DNA from: Paragordius varius
Lineage: Eukaryota > Nematomorpha
NCBI GenBank assembly: GCA_964247055.1
Contig: OZ176050.1
Coordinates: 4,278,001 to 4,342,000, forward strand
Direction of reading: 5' to 3'
Length of the DNA stretch: 64,000 nt
Part shown: positions 1 through 13,700 of the stretch, one piece after another
Numbering within the stretch: position 1 is the stretch's first letter
Layout of the letters: every line of letters starts with the position of its first letter
Translations under genes and position numbers: made by a program
Notes under the pieces: generated by a model
Told to the model about the DNA's origin: nothing
The model's input: the letters and a program-made list of their open reading frames with translations, nothing else
The model's database searches: none

Positions 1-216
1 GGGGCAAGAAATTCATGACGCTTAAGAAAAAAATCGTAAGAAGATACAAATTTTACAGCATTAAAATGGTATATTAGCCATTATTAAAATTAATATACAA
101 AAAAAATTTATTTATACATACTATAATTAATGATAATACATAAATGAGATCACATTTTACACCCATACACCTGCACAAATATCATTACCTAATAAAAGTT
201 ATAAAAAACAACATAC

Positions 217-827
217 TTTGATGAGTTTTATCCCGTTCTTTAATAGCAATCAAATCTTTTTTGGCTTTACTTATCATTTTATTTAAAACTTCCATATATT
301 GATTCTGAGAAGTAATAGCGGCCTCTTTTTCTTGCAAAAATTTATTCCAAAACTTAAAATTAAAATATTAAAACCTTATAACTTTGAGACCCATCATAAT
401 TAACCAAGAGATTGTCAATAGTCAATGCATTAGGAAGGTTCATTTTAACCATTAAAACCAGCAATATATATTGCTGCAGGATATAATAAATTAATGCTGA
501 TTTATCCAAATTAACTAAATCTATTGATTGAATGCCCTCAATTTCATCCAATAAATTAAAATCTGTCGATGTTTTTGATTTAACTGCTAGAATAAATTTA
601 GTTCCGATTTTCTTTTTAATAAATAATATCAGAGGTATTATATTTATATCATATGGAATATTGATAGATTTTCCGAGGGAGCTTATATATAAAATGAGCT
701 TGGATTCATTATAAATTCGTGATTTAAATTTCTTGTTAAGTAAATGGATAATATCACAGCATTTTGTATCACTTTGGATTCCAGTAATCACCAATTTTAA
801 ACCGTTGTGCCAAACTGACAATTCCAT
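217..827 (-). CDS. RASSF7-10-like protein with N-terminal Ras-association domain (partial)
   Basis: Two exons are supported, 375-827 (start ATG at 827) and 217-352, joined across a 22-nt GT-AG intron at phase 0. The protein opens MELSVWHNGLKLVITGIQSD, the way the RA domain opens in the N-terminal RASSF group (RASSF7-10: a V-W at the start, then a basic strand and a T-C-x-D/E-V/I helix; here TKCCDIIHLL). The ubiquitin-like fold would span about residues 1-85. A Leu/Ile-rich middle follows, then after the splice FWNKFLQEKEAAITSQNQ and Lys/Glu-rich sequence that looks like the start of the coiled coil of this family. Family members are scaffolds that may bind Ras-type GTPases; that role is inferred from the family. 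The gene continues left: a further 28-nt intron (189-216) is possible, but the next exon could not be settled. It is divergent to NOM1 with only 46 bp between ATGs. Family assignment rests on one diverged domain. Confidence 0.6.
353..374 (-). other. 22-nt spliceosomal micro-intron (RASSF-like gene)
   Basis: Read on the minus strand this stretch begins GT and ends AG. Unspliced, the frame hits a stop within the first few codons. Removed, the frame runs on from SQSYK to FWNKFLQEKEAA for 45 more codons. The only other nearby acceptor gives an early stop. Confidence 0.65.
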
Positions 828-873
828 TCATATAAAAATCACATACTTGTTAATCAATGAATGAAAATTTAGC
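828..873. promoter_or_regulatory. Divergent intergenic spacer between RASSF-like gene and NOM1
   Basis: Only 46 bp separate the two start codons (ATG at 827 on minus, ATG at 874 on plus). Both 5' leaders and any promoter elements must fit in or overlap this gap, or each gene has an upstream untranslated exon inside the other. No TATA box or initiator could be assigned with confidence in such A+T-rich DNA. Confidence 0.5.
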
Positions 874-3800
874 ATGCCTAAAATAAGCCTGGATCCCGAA
901 GATCGTGTAATCAAAAGTTTAGAGAAAAAACTTCATTTGAAACGAAAAAAAAGCGCTGTAATACCAAAATCTTTTAAGGATGATGGATTAGATTGTATAA
1001 TTAAGATTTTTATATCATAGATTTATTAAATATTTGCGAAAGAACGAAACAGTCAAAAAAAATAAAAAACGATATCCCTGAGTCTATTGTTAAGAAAAAA
1101 TCAAAGAAAAACATAGAAGATATTTACGGAAGAGATATTAATACTGTAAATGTTGTTTGTGAAGGGGAAAACGTTGATTTATCTCCTCTTAAATCAAAAA
1201 TTAATGGGGTATTTAATCGTTTGTCACACAATACATTGTCGTATTGTTTCGAAAACACGATTGAACTTTATCAAAGTAACAGTCGTCATAGCGTTAATGA
1301 TACAATCTTTAAAGTTGTTGAGAAAATTTTATCGGTCCAACGAAAACATGATCAAATTGTTTTAATAGAAATAGCCGCTTACATTATATTAATTAATCAA
1401 AAGCTTGGTGGCGATAATGGTAATTTTTTTGATAAATACCCTAATAGGTGCAATCTTTTTAGAAAATTTTACGAAAAACTTTTACCAATCTTATGAGCCA
1501 TTTAACAAAAACGTTGATCCTAAAAACGAAGAAAATTTGGATGAAAACAAATATTACATTATAAATATTTGTGGACTTTTAGCACATTTATTTAATTTCC
1601 AGGTATTATTTAATTTATAAAGGGTAAACAAAAAAGTATTTAGCAACTATATTAATAAAATTTAAATTGTTACCCCTAAATAATATTTATATCGCATTAT
1701 TAAACAGTCAAAATAGTATATTTTTACTAATATTAATTTTTATTCAAAAATTTAGTCAAATTAATGCAATATAAACTAAAATTAAATTGAAAATATAAGT
1801 TTATATGCGAAAGTATCTAAAAGGTTTTATATCAAATTCATGCTTATAAATTTCTTTAAATATTTAAACAAACAAAAGAATCAAATTTAGAATATTCATA
1901 TATTTTTTTTATCCTCTTTAGTTAATGAAAAGTCGACTCATTAACGATATAATAGCTTTGCACATAAAAAATGGTAAACACCTTGATTTAGAGATTATTT
2001 TGGTTATGTTACGGAGTTGTGGATGGTATTTGAGAAAAGAAGATCCAATTTGCATTAAAAATATCTTTTTATCATATCAATCCCGACAGATTGAATTACT
2101 ATCACAAGGTAATAATATGTATCAATTATAATATTTAAAGAACTTTGAATCACATTATTTAATTATATGTAAATATGGTTAAGTAAATTAAAAAATAAAT
2201 TTAAACTCCTCAAATAAGAATGGATAAATGTTGTGAATTAGGTACTATGTATATGCAGTTGACCCTCCTATAATAATTCCCCCTTTATAATAAACATTTT
2301 ACTGATTTTTAAATAAGCCTCTATTTTTATCTTATTTATTGAAAGTTTGTGATTCCTTTCTCCCAAATTGGGCATTTTAATGCCCTTAATTACTCAAAAA
2401 TTATAAAAAAAATATTTAAACAATCTTTTTTATTATATTTGTTAAATATCTGTAAAACATAATTTATTATTATTATATATTATTTAATGAATTTTGGTAT
2501 CAATTGAATTAAAAAATAATTAATATATATATAAAAATGTGTCATAATGCGGATTATGAACCCTTAATTTTTTCCATTAATCAGGGTCTGAAATTTATTA
2601 CATTTTATATCCAATTATCATTATTTAATCAGTGTATGTTACCGTAGTGAAAAAAGCGGAAAATTATGTTAAAAAGTCACAAAAGCGGGTATTAACAAAA
2701 AATGACGACATATTTTACTAAAATTTAATTAAAAATACCCCTAAAATGTTGATTAGAATTAGAAATCGTAAATACCATAAGTGGAATGTATTTAAATTAG
2801 AGTTGAAAATCTCTTCAGTTTGATTTAATATATGTGTATATATATATTTCCATAGTAAACCATATATACTCATAATAAATATTTATTAAATATACAAAAC
2901 CTTTACCTGATAAATTGAATTTTATTCATTTTAATACTATATTTTTGGCCTACATTGAAAATTGAGGCAAAAGACAGTTATAGTTTTGCATATCGATCAA
3001 AAAATTTATATTCTTATTTTATACTTTCTATATTATATGATAATACCGCAATCATCTTAGCTCAATTATTTTAGAGAGATCGTAAGTGTAGCTACAATGA
3101 GTCATCATTTTTTGTCAGGCGCCTGTTTTCTTGTTCACACATTATCATAATTACTTACAATATTTAAATCATTTTTATTAACTTTCTTATTTAAACCGAA
3201 CAATATTTTTTGGGTTTTATCTACCAAGTCATACTTTTTTGTCAAAATTGTGGCGATAATTTATTTTGGTTTTAATACTGGCCCGCAAATTTGTTAAATA
3301 ATGTCGAACTATGCTTAAAATCAATGTTTTGACATTAAATTCTAAAAAAATACAAAACAAATTTCCGTTTTTCTAGATATTATTAATGTTAAAACTATAG
3401 AATCGTGTTTATTATCCCCTATGACCCCCAATGAAGTTTTTAAAATAAACCAAAAACAAATTAGTTAATTTAAAATTCTCATAATAAACTGAAAACAGTT
3501 AATAAAAATTAATCGTTCATTTTTTTATTAAATAATATTTTGTATATTTTATATTTATTATTGGAAAGAAATATTAGTTTAAATTTAATTTTCATTTAAA
3601 CAAATGCCATGTATTTTTGCCCAATAGTCTTTATGGGAGAGATTGACTGTACTTATTTATTTTAAAACTATATAAATAATATCAAATTTTCGTTGTTAAT
3701 AAATATAAAGCCAATTTTGCTCTAAAACCACATATATACCTATACATAAAAAATTATTGATTAAAATCTATAATTTTTATGGCAAATATTTCAGCCTCGG

Positions 3801-5273
3801 ATGATGCTTTGTATGAAACACGTATCAAAATGATTCAAGATACCTTATTAGCGCTCAAAAACAATAATATACGAAAAATTATGGGCGAAAATATTGAGTT
3901 TATTCAACAAACCATCCTATCTTACAAAAAGTATCATTGTTTTTATAATTTGGCTAGATAATTTTTTTAAAATAATGGTAAGATAGAATAGGTAATTTGG
4001 AAAATACAAAAAATTCTTATTTTTCACATTAATATTTTATTTTTTGAATTGTCGGATTTTTACTGTTTTTTAAATTCAATTATATATAATTCATCGTTTA
4101 AATATTATTTATCCTGTTTTACAAATTTTTACGCAATTAATAGATACCATGTACAGTTAAAATTCGCCCTTGAACAATTTAAATTTACCCTAAAAAACAA
4201 TTATGTTTTTTCGAACTAATACTCATTATTAATATGACATATATCTTTATGGCATAGTTTATTATTTTTTCAATATTATTTTAATATAAAATTTTATTTA
4301 TTAAAAATATATTAAATTATAGGTAATTTTTAAATTTTAAAAAACACTTAATTTATTCAAGACTAAGTTCGAATTGTAAATGGTATATTAACATTGATTT
4401 TTAACAATTTCTATACTTTATATCCACATATTTATTTTTTTGAATTATTAAACAAATGGATGTCAGATATCAAACTAGGCATTTTAATTATATTATTTAT
4501 TATTGATAATTATATTAATTCTAACACAATGGTTTTTAAAAAACATTTTCTTTTTTCATTTGTCATTTACCATAGAACAATGAGATTGGTGTTTAAAGAT
4601 TGTCACCCCGAAAAAATGGAATACGATATTCCTCTTCAAGATTTAATTGAATGCCGAGATGGAAAATGGTGGAGGGTTGGGGCTGCTTATCTCCCCACCA
4701 CACATCCTCCCACTAATACGACAGATTTTTCAAACATTGAAACAAAAATAACTAATGCATATGATATTCCGTCTGATAAGTATGAGATGAATACCATAAA
4801 TTTTGAATTTTTTTTAGGATAAATATAATTTGAAACAAAATTTTTGATTAATCAACACCGACCACTTTATTTTATATTCATATATTTTATATAATAAATA
4901 TTACATTAGCCCGTATTAAAAATATGTATTTTAGGGCCTTTTAGACGCATTTTATCAAAAAATATTTTAAACAATAAAGTCTGGAGAAAAGCATCTTCAA
5001 CTTTGCTTCCATTTTTTTACAGGCAAATAAAAATATATTAGGTTAAAAATGAAAATTAAAATTCCATTGATTGCGTAGTAATAATAATTTTTCAAATATT
5101 TTAATTTTTGTTTTAGAGGTTGTGGTAAATCTAAATTTTAGGGTCTGAAATTTTATAAAAGTATTTTACTAAATATAATCTTTGATAATCGGATATAAAA
5201 AATATATATAATTAGTTTTATTAACCCATTACTCAAGATGTATCCGTCATATATAATTGTTAATAGGTGAAAT

Positions 5274-5307
<34 letters not shown>

Positions 5308-7691
5308 CATTTTACCATTATCTGATGTAGTTTTTCAATTTCTTTAGGCTAAAATTGTTGGAAAAAATAGCCGTTTCTAATGGAATGCAAGTTAGAGATA
5401 AAAAGGAAATTTTCATTATTTTAATGGCCGGTCATAGTTTTGGCAAAACATTCAACAATCTCCTCTCATTCATACATGGGGCCAAATCACATCAATCCAA
5501 TAAAGCCAAGATAAAGGTTTGATTAAATTTATTTTTTTGTATTTTTTGCATTTGTTAAAGAATTTTGGCCGCAAAAAAAATTGGAAATTCCTAATTTGTA
5601 AAAGTATGCTAACAATATAGTAAAAAAGATATTTCTTTATAAATTTTTAAAAAATTAGTATATCGGATTGGCAAGAACTAGAAAAAAATCATAAATTGTC
5701 TTTGCATTTTCCAATCTTTTGTTTAATATTTATTATATAATTGTGGCCCGTGAAACTAATTGTGTTGCACACTACTAATTTAAAATGTCATTAGTATTTT
5801 AAGTTATTGACAAAATGATATTGATTAAATTAATATTTTATCTCAAATCATTTATACATATTAAAAATATTATTATTATTATTTCATATTTTTATAATAG
5901 AAATTAAATTACATGCGTATTCGTGAAACATTTTCCATCCTATTGCATTGCTGTTTGACTGAATCCAAATTTAATCCTTTTTACTCTACGATAGCTATCA
6001 AACTCTGTCAAATTGACCGGGAATACAGGGTATTGATAATATTTTTTTTGGAGTTTTTTATTATAAGAATTATGTATATATTTGTTAATTTTAGTAAATT
6101 TTAGATTATAAAACCGTCCAAAATTTAAAATAATTTTTCTAACGTTATGTATGTCTTATTATAGCGACTGTGCGAATTTGCTATATGGGATAGAATTACT
6201 ACGCTATCTGAAGCCAAACCCAGTCATATAACGAATTTGGCCCATTTTATTCACGAATTAATTATGACACCATGCTATATGAATTTAATTATTTTGAAGG
6301 TAAATAAAAACTAAACTTTACATAAATATATACTTTCTTTGTTTCATAATGTTTTTTTTATCCTTTACCATTAGTATATCATTAATATTAATATATTTTA
6401 TTGATGTATGACACTACACGGTTAATTTTAAGTTAAAAAATGAATTTATTTTATACTTACGTTCCCATAAAATAAATTTCCAAATAATATATAAAAGAAC
6501 AGAATGTCTATCGATGATTGCCATATATTTCATAACCTACATATATTATATTATATGTCATTTTTGTTCCTTGAGCTTAAATCCATACTTTTTTATAATT
6601 AACACTTGGATACAACACATTCATTTCAGTCCTTCGATTCAAATTGGGGTAATTGGATACCCAAGGCCTGTTTAAAATAAATACTTAAAAATATGGAAGG
6701 AATCCAAACCATGGCAAATTTTGCACTTATATAAGATTATAAACCGAAATATATAAAAAAATTTATTCAAAAATATCTGATATTTCTTATTTTAAGGTAA
6801 AACTCAAAGGTAAAAATTTAGTCAACATGAGATGTGTGGATCAGCTACATTGAAAATAATATAAAATAAACCATTTTTCTATTTCTATTAAAGTTAGATG
6901 TGTAAAAAATTAATTTTACCCTAATTAAATAAGACGATATTTTGCAAAAATTTTATGAGATAAAAATGGCTTTGAAGTAGTTTGATATGGAATTTTTTCA
7001 AAACGAAATTTATATAGATATTTTGTCTTATTTATATAATTTTTATTAGAATAAAGCTTAAATTTAAAGTGGGACCGTTTTCTTCAGTAGTTTTTTAAAA
7101 ATATTAGCTTACATTTGGTCTGATGTATTTAGATACCTCAATTTGAATCGAAGTGTTATGTGTTGTATTTTATCGCCCAAAACATATTAATTGTATTTTT
7201 ATATTTTTAAGATCAAACTTTTATAGTTATTTACGGGTAACACTATAGTCGATAAAGTATTTTGTGTATATATTTTCACATGAACCCTCTTTTAGAAAAT
7301 GGATTTCATGAACCTCAATCCAACGAGTGAACAATTTTTATCTAAACTCATGACCTTACTGCTCACTAAACAACCAACAACGTCGCTTACAACGCAACAA
7401 AATTTAGCGGATAAAACGAAATTATCAGGCAATTTCGCCCAAACACCTTCAGTTTCTATTACACGTTTACAACAATTGTTTCTAAAATTGTATCGTACCC
7501 AACCTTCTGTGTACGAAAGCTTAAGAATCTTTTGTAATTATATTATGAACATTGGAGGAACTGACAAGCCTTTAAAGGATAATCCTGAAAATGAAAATTC
7601 AACAAACGATACTCAAGCTCTAATGCAGAAAAATTGGGCACTTATTGAAGGTTTCACTGAAAGGATGTGTAATGACACGCTTGATGTGTAG
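874..7691 (+). CDS. NOM1: Nucleolar MIF4G domain-containing protein 1 (NOM1/Sgd1 family), ten exons
   Basis: Exons: 874-994, 1021-1419, 1448-1602, 1922-2108, 3795-3930, 4576-4779, 5348-5516, 5901-6029, 6165-6299, 7296-7691. All introns are GT-AG, phases agree throughout, and the sum is 2,031 nt (676 aa; human NOM1 about 860 aa, so mostly the N-terminal extension is shorter). The N-terminus has RVIKSLEKKL and then SFKDDGLDYLL, the motif that precedes the MIF4G domain in this family. MIF4G: exons 2-6, with landmarks FNRLSHNTLSYCFENT, LLAHLFNFQ, LEIILVMLRSCGWYLRKEDP, TRIKMIQDTLLALKNNNIRK and GKWWRVGAAY. MA3: exons 7-9, with landmarks HCCLTESKFNPFY and FAIWDRITTL. The last exon is a Gln/Thr/Asn-rich tail after the final MA3 helix. 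Family role: a nucleolar scaffold that recruits the DEAH helicase eIF4A3/Dhr-type factors for 18S rRNA maturation. The protein is very diverged but in frame everywhere, so it looks functional. Introns 1 and 2 are 26 and 28 nt; introns 5 and 9 carry MITEs. Confidence 0.92.
995..1020 (+). other. 26-nt micro-intron (NOM1 intron 1)
   Basis: GT at 995-996 and AG at 1019-1020. Splicing joins GAT-T to AT-TTA-TTA, giving DGLDYLL, exactly the conserved NOM1/Sgd1 motif. Without splicing the frame reads DGLDCIIKIFIS and stops. This is the best supported micro-intron because the conserved motif spans the junction. Confidence 0.88.
1420..1447 (+). other. 28-nt micro-intron (NOM1 intron 2)
   Basis: GT at 1420-1421, AG at 1446-1447, with a CTAAT branch-point-like string at 1441-1445. 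Splicing gives KLGGDNG-AIFLENFTKNF, which follows the MIF4G pattern G-x-x-F-L-E-x-x-x-x-x-F of NOM1 and leads in frame to LLAHLFNFQ. Unspliced, the frame loses this match and stops at 1496. Confidence 0.85.
1603..3794 (+). other. NOM1 introns 3 and 4, no recognised content
   Basis: Apart from exon 4 (1922-2108) this A+T-rich stretch shows no coding similarity, tandem array or repeat that I could match elsewhere in the window. Confidence 0.4.
4144..4388. mobile_element. MITE of the TTCAAATTCACC family (copy in NOM1 intron 5)
   Basis: Begins ATACCATGTACAG and ends GTAAATGGTATA, an imperfect terminal inverted repeat. The inside carries runs of the type CCCTTGAACAATTTAAATTT and the string CATATATCTTTATGGCATAG, both shared with the copies at 17391-17708 and 40587-40893. 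No coding capacity. It sits between exons 5 and 6 of NOM1. Confidence 0.65.
5279..5304. repeat. (TA)n microsatellite
   Basis: A plain alternating TA run inside NOM1 intron 6. Similar tracts occur at about 13003-13031, 27056-27073, 29139-29160, 37585-37600, 40559-40588, 54647-54700 and 55653-55684. Confidence 0.85.
5564..5770. mobile_element. Degraded hAT-type MITE relic in NOM1 intron 7
   Basis: Contains GGCCGCAAAAA at the left, ATTGGCAAGAACTAG inside and GTGGCCCGTGAA at the right, strings also seen in the better preserved hAT MITEs at 14888-15065, 25200-25431 and 27964-28225. Exact ends and target duplication are not visible. Confidence 0.4.
6599..7159. mobile_element. TTAA-flanked MITE, copy 1 (reverse orientation, in NOM1 intron 9)
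   Basis: Starts TTAACACTTGGATACAACAC and ends with ATCGAAGTGTTAT (TTAA decayed to TTAT). Near each end lies the subterminal inverted repeat TTCGATTCAAATTGGGGTA. It matches the copies at 45893-46477, 47888-48453 and 60160-60749 along its length. The TTAA target and internal ends suggest mobilisation by a piggyBac-like transposase; that is inferred from the target alone. No coding capacity. Confidence 0.85.
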
Positions 7692-7739
7692 AATATTAAA
7701 TTTTTTTAGATACATAAATTAATTATAATCTAAGATTTA

Positions 7740-7745
7740 AATAAA
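7740..7745 (+). terminator. Polyadenylation signal AATAAA of NOM1
   Basis: First AATAAA hexamer after the NOM1 stop codon, about 50 nt downstream. In DNA this A+T-rich a hexamer alone is weak evidence. Confidence 0.35.
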
Positions 7746-10700
7746 CTAATTAAATTATTATTCCTAACAAAATTAAATTATTATTTTTGTGATTGTGGGA
7801 AAATGGTTGAATTTTAAGATTCCATTAAATGTGTTGTTTTAAGACAGAATATAATATGATTTTTTCTAAATATTTAAATAATATATTGTCATTATATAAA
7901 TAAAACAGCATCATTTTTATTCTGAAAACCATGAGAAATTTATTTTATCTATGCCATTTAATTTTTTATTTTACGCGTTACTATTTTATTGTTGTAGACT
8001 CTAAGATAATGTTTAAAATAATTAAATTTGATTTTTGATAATTTGGTTAAAAACGATTCGTTATGGAGTGGTTTTGATGTTTATGCCATCATGCATCTAA
8101 TGTTTTTTTTGTTTAAAATTTAATTTTGTAAAAATAGCACGTTTAAAGTGTGTTAAATAGTAAAAAATGAATGATTATGATTTTTATTTTTATTGCATAG
8201 AGTTATCTATTTTTATTTTTGTTATAATCAATAAAATAATTTAAATATATGGAAAAAAAATTAATTTTAAAACGCATCCATTATTCAACAATGCAAAATT
8301 GAATTCCAACACGAAAAACGAATAGCATTACACTCACACACACTTTAAAAGTGAGTGATTGATGAAAACTTAATAGAGAAAATAGGCAAACATTTTAAAA
8401 AAAATATATTATACATTACATTACAAAACATAATTTAAATTAAAAATTGGACAACAAATTTTTTTGATTAAAAACCTAAAACTAATAATAATATAATAAT
8501 ATTTACAACTCATTTTTTTAAAAAAAACTTTTTAAATATGCTATGCTAAATATTTTTATCATGTTTTAATAAATTTGCGTTTTAAAATTTATTAATTTTG
8601 TCAGTCCTGTTCACAAGCTTTGTACATTATTTCAACCCATTGAACAGTGAAATGAGTTTAATTTGTTTTATAGCTTTTTTAAATGTAAAATTGAGGTTTT
8701 TTTAAAAAAAATTTATATTTGCATATTTCATTTTATGAAGATGTTGTTTTAGAATGGGCTAGCTACGTGCAATATAATATTTAATTGTCATTATAAAAAA
8801 TGTAAATATATGTTAATTACACACATTTATGAAAAAAAATATTATATTTAAATTATACAACCTTATATAATTACACATTTATGAGATTTTAGACCTTACA
8901 CCTGGTTGCAATGCAAAACATGCCCATACAATATGTAAAAATATATTATTTAAAAAGCTCCTATTTAAATTTTTTTGTTTTAATAACCAAAAATACAGCA
9001 TATTTATTCAACAAAATATGGTGTGACAAGAAAGACAGAACCCAACATTGATATAAAAACAAAAAAACATTAAAGGTATGTATAGTTATAATTTTTTACA
9101 AAAATTATAAAATAGTAATTTATACTACCTACACCTTTAAGTCTGAGAGGATAAGAGAGTTTTGTAATTTTGCAATAACAATTATAGTATATTTAGCAAA
9201 AAAAATAAAATATGGGGGGTAATTTATCATAACTTACAGGGGCTTGTAAAATTTTGACTTTGGTTATTAAACATATCATAATAATTACATATTTAAATAA
9301 GTAAGCCCAGACCACCATATTACATAATAATATTTTGAAAGCTATACACACACACATTAAAAATAAATATGTTGTTTAAACACCCCCCATTCCCAAAACG
9401 AAAGATAATTATATTATTATTTTTAGCGTTTTTAGTAAAATATATATATCCAAGTTTGACACTAATGCAGGTATTATCGTTTCATAATTATGGAATTTAT
9501 AATGAACTCATTATTCGTTGTGAGTCTTTTTGTCTTTGCTCTTGTCGAATGGAAAAACGAGATAGCAATTATTATTACAAAATTAGCATTTTAATGCGTC
9601 CATCCGTATCCATATATAACTTTTGGGTAATTGTTTTTGTGTTTTACACACATTACTTGTCTGGGCTTGTTTTTGATGAAAAAAATTCATTTAGTCAATT
9701 AAGTTTTTGGGACTGTAATCTTTAGAACAAATTAAGATTCACATTTTGTTTAGGGTGGTTTGGTTATGTTTATTAACTTTGGTAACAAAAAGTTAATTTT
9801 CAAAAAATAATGTAGCGCTTTTATCGTCACAAAGTATCGTACTATAAAATGGTTTAAATTATTAGGCATATAAATATCTAGTATTTTTTGATTGCGTTAA
9901 GTTATATGCAATCTGATTACTCCCAACTACTGCTGCAATAGTGCCGTTATTGATTGGTTATTTGAAAAAAATAAATTAACCAAATTTGATATAAAGGTCC
10001 AAAACAGGAATTAATTGAAAATATATAAGATATACCCATGCTAATGACTATAACATCTTAAAATTCATTTATGAAGTTAAAATTTGGTTTTTCAGAAACG
10101 TGGGTGCCTTCAAATCTTTAGGGAAGGGGTCTGAATGATATATTTAAATTTTCTTTAATAGACTAAAATCTGAAAAGTTTACAGCAAAAATAGTCATAAA
10201 TTTTTGGAATCCGCAAAAATTGCTTACCTTTAGTATATTACTAATATATTTTTCGGCAAACTTATAACAGATTGCAAAAAAAATCCTAATCTGTCTCTTA
10301 TTTGTAGCCGAAAAGCTGACAACTTAATCCAAATTTTTCAAATTAATAATAAAATTTCGGATTCATTTAAAGAAGTAAAATATAATATGGGAAGCTGCTC
10401 AAAGTTTAACCCTAATCCTAACAAACCATTTTTAAACAAATAGGTCTTTTGTTTGGATATATGAAATACAGTCGGAGCTTATCAAAAAATTTATTTTAAA
10501 AGGATGTGTACGAATAGATGTGGTATGACAACGCTAAATTTTCTGCATACTATTTTTTCATTAGCAGCAACAAAGGTCTGACTTATTTATGATCATCAAA
10601 TTGAAAACGACAATTAATTTACCTTTCAATATTTGAACATCAACTAAGGATGAATTGAAATATCCTACATAAATAAAACACCAATCTCACAACTAATATT

Positions 10701-13700
10701 CACGTATCAATCGGTTAACGAATGGATGTATGCTAAACGTATGGATCGACATTAATAATAATTAAATAAAATTTCGCATTTCACTCAAAAATTGGAACAT
10801 ACGAATTCAATATAGAAAATTAAATGACTCTAAAACGATAAAAGATATTTAATTATATAATTGTAAATCTAGGGTTAACATAAGTTTAAATTTTTTGATC
10901 TTATTACTGGTCCTAGTCAGTACCTGAAACAATTTTTGCTTGGGAAGTGGCTTACCATAAAGATTAAATTATTTTTTGATTCCTTATGTGATCCTTAAAA
11001 TTTGATAAAAAAATAATTAGGTGATCATACATATTTATATACTTGTATTTTCATAAAATAAGAAAAACCGTGATTTTAAATCGTGAACACAATTTGGAAT
11101 ATGATTTTTTTTAATTTATGGCATATCGTAAGACATCCACAGCCATTTTTGTTGTTTAAAAGAAAACGTGCTTAAATCAATATTTATATTAATATATACA
11201 GTATTATTGGTATATAAAAAATTATTATAGATATTATTAATTTAATATAATGTGATGATACAATATAAAAATTGTATTAATAATAATGATATTAACGACA
11301 TTAAATCACTGACTGACTGACTAGATAAAAAATCAAAAATATATATTAAGTTTTAATAATAAAACTTTTATATAATTTGTTGTATGTATAAATGATAGTA
11401 TATATCGTTGTAAAATTATAAAACATATCCAATTTCTTGACAAAACACATCTTAAGACCACCAACAAGAAAGATAACTAAATTATATTAAGACTCAGTTA
11501 AATATTAAGGAGAAAATAGAGGCTATTTTATATGATTATATTTGGCTATTCTCTTGCATTATTAATTTAATATTACATTATTATTTTTATTTATACGAAA
11601 AAAATATTAACAAAATCGAAAATCAAAACGATGTATATGCAATGCAATTCAGTGCAATAATATTTGGATTTTGTGGAACTATTAAAACTGTTAAAAATAT
11701 CCCTAAATCTAAGAAACGAATATATTTAACACTATAATTTTTTTGTAAGATTTCTCAAGTTTTTCTCGCTCTCTATATTTATTAATATTCAAGAGATATA
11801 ATCAACATATACCATGCAGGCATTTATTATTAATAATATGATCATCATCCCTTGCATTTTAATTTATACTGAGCCCTCTGCTATTTATACTACATAAGTG
11901 ATTGGTCTGATATTTCGATATTAATCATTAACAATTTCTACATGTGCTACTTACTGTTTTGTTTGGAATGTTTCTGATATTGTATTTTAAAGATTCTAAT
12001 TAGTTCTGTTCGATGAAAATGGATATAGGTCGGTTCTTTTATTTGAAGCGGGACATTTAGGATGTAATAGAAGTTTGATGAATTACGACAATCTATTCGC
12101 TTTTATAATAAAGTTTATATTGCGGTCTTGCAAACTTTTGAAAAAGTTATATTAGATTGCAAGTGAGATAAGTTGGATGCCCCTGTTAAAAATTTATATT
12201 TATATCTAATGTTGTTTGTTGTGTATCTTAAGAGGTTTTGTGTTTAGTTTGAATCGTAGCGATTTAAAATATCAGATTTTCATTTGTTAAATGTTTAAAT
12301 TTTATTTCTGTTTTGAGTTACTTAATTTTGTTTGAATCTGTGCTTGACTTTGATAAACGAATTGCTAAACTGTATCAATAAAGTATGTCGGCCATCTATG
12401 ATTTCGTTGAGCAATAGCGTTTGATTCCATATTTTATTGAATATTATTTTCTAATTCATATAATTTTTTTTCAAGGAAAAAAATATGAGTTAGTTATTTC
12501 GTTGTTATCGGTTAACTGTATGTGGTGAATGAAAATGTATGTATGATTATTATATAATTATTTTATTTAGAGAATCAAGAATTAATATTTTATCCCATTT
12601 ATACGTATTTATACCTGCTCATATATACAATAATCAATAATATTGCATGTCCTCAACTCTTGACCTTCAGAAACTTATAAAATTGATATTGTCCATTATA
12701 TTGTAATAATTTTTTTATACAGTACGAAAATTAATATCAAGTCTTGAAATCGGATTAAATTTTAATTTTGTATTAAAATAGCTTTTATAATATATCATCA
12801 GGAATTTTTCAAATTATTAGATATTAATTTTCAGTATTTACTGTAAGTCAGGGCTTTTAAGCCTTGATAAGGTTTTCAAAAGTACTCTTCATGAAACCAA
12901 ACAATGTTTTTCCATATTGCTACTATCTGCTCAAATATAATGAGTCGCTGTCTCATTTAAGCATCTCTTAATATAATTAATTTTTGGTGAGAGCACATAT
13001 ATTACATATATATATATATATATATATATAAATAATAATTGAGGTGTCACACTTTAATAAATGGAAAAACGGGTTTAGGAATTTTTTCATGCAATCCGAA
13101 ATGGTACATCAGAAATCATAATAATTTTTAATACATTGTCTAAATGTCAATTTATACATTATGAAAGAACCATTGTTTTGGATTTAAAATTTCCCAACAT
13201 ACGTACATTGAGTAAATATTTTTTCACACATCAACTCAATTATATGATAATCTTTGATTTTGTGGGAGCACTATATAATGTATATTCTACACATCGTGTC
13301 AAGATTGATATATTTGTTGGATAAAAAATAAGCCCGTTCGCGACAATTTTTATAATGAAAATATGTATTGTAATTTAAAGGAATGAAAACCCCAATCTAC
13401 ATTTCACAGCAGGATACCATATCTATTTTGGACGATATTTCATTGACAAAAGAAATTATGTGTAAAAAAAGCACAATGTTTATTATATGACTTGATATTA
13501 AATACGTTTTAATAGTTCTACTTCATCTTAATATTATAATAAAATGATTGTGGGATAAAATTTAGGACATATTTTACTTGAAAGGTAAAATAGATAATAT
13601 ATGAGGACCTGAAAAAATATTTCCCTTGCCATTGAAAGAAATAATTATCTAAATATATTGATGGCAAGCTTGTTTGTTGATTTGAATATGCCTTTTCCCT

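Noticed and set aside
9369-9725. 118-codon plus-strand frame with hydrophobic N-terminus
   Set aside because: No family motif, no neighbour context, many Tyr/Phe/Ile/Asn codons as expected by chance in A+T-rich DNA, and no support for its start.
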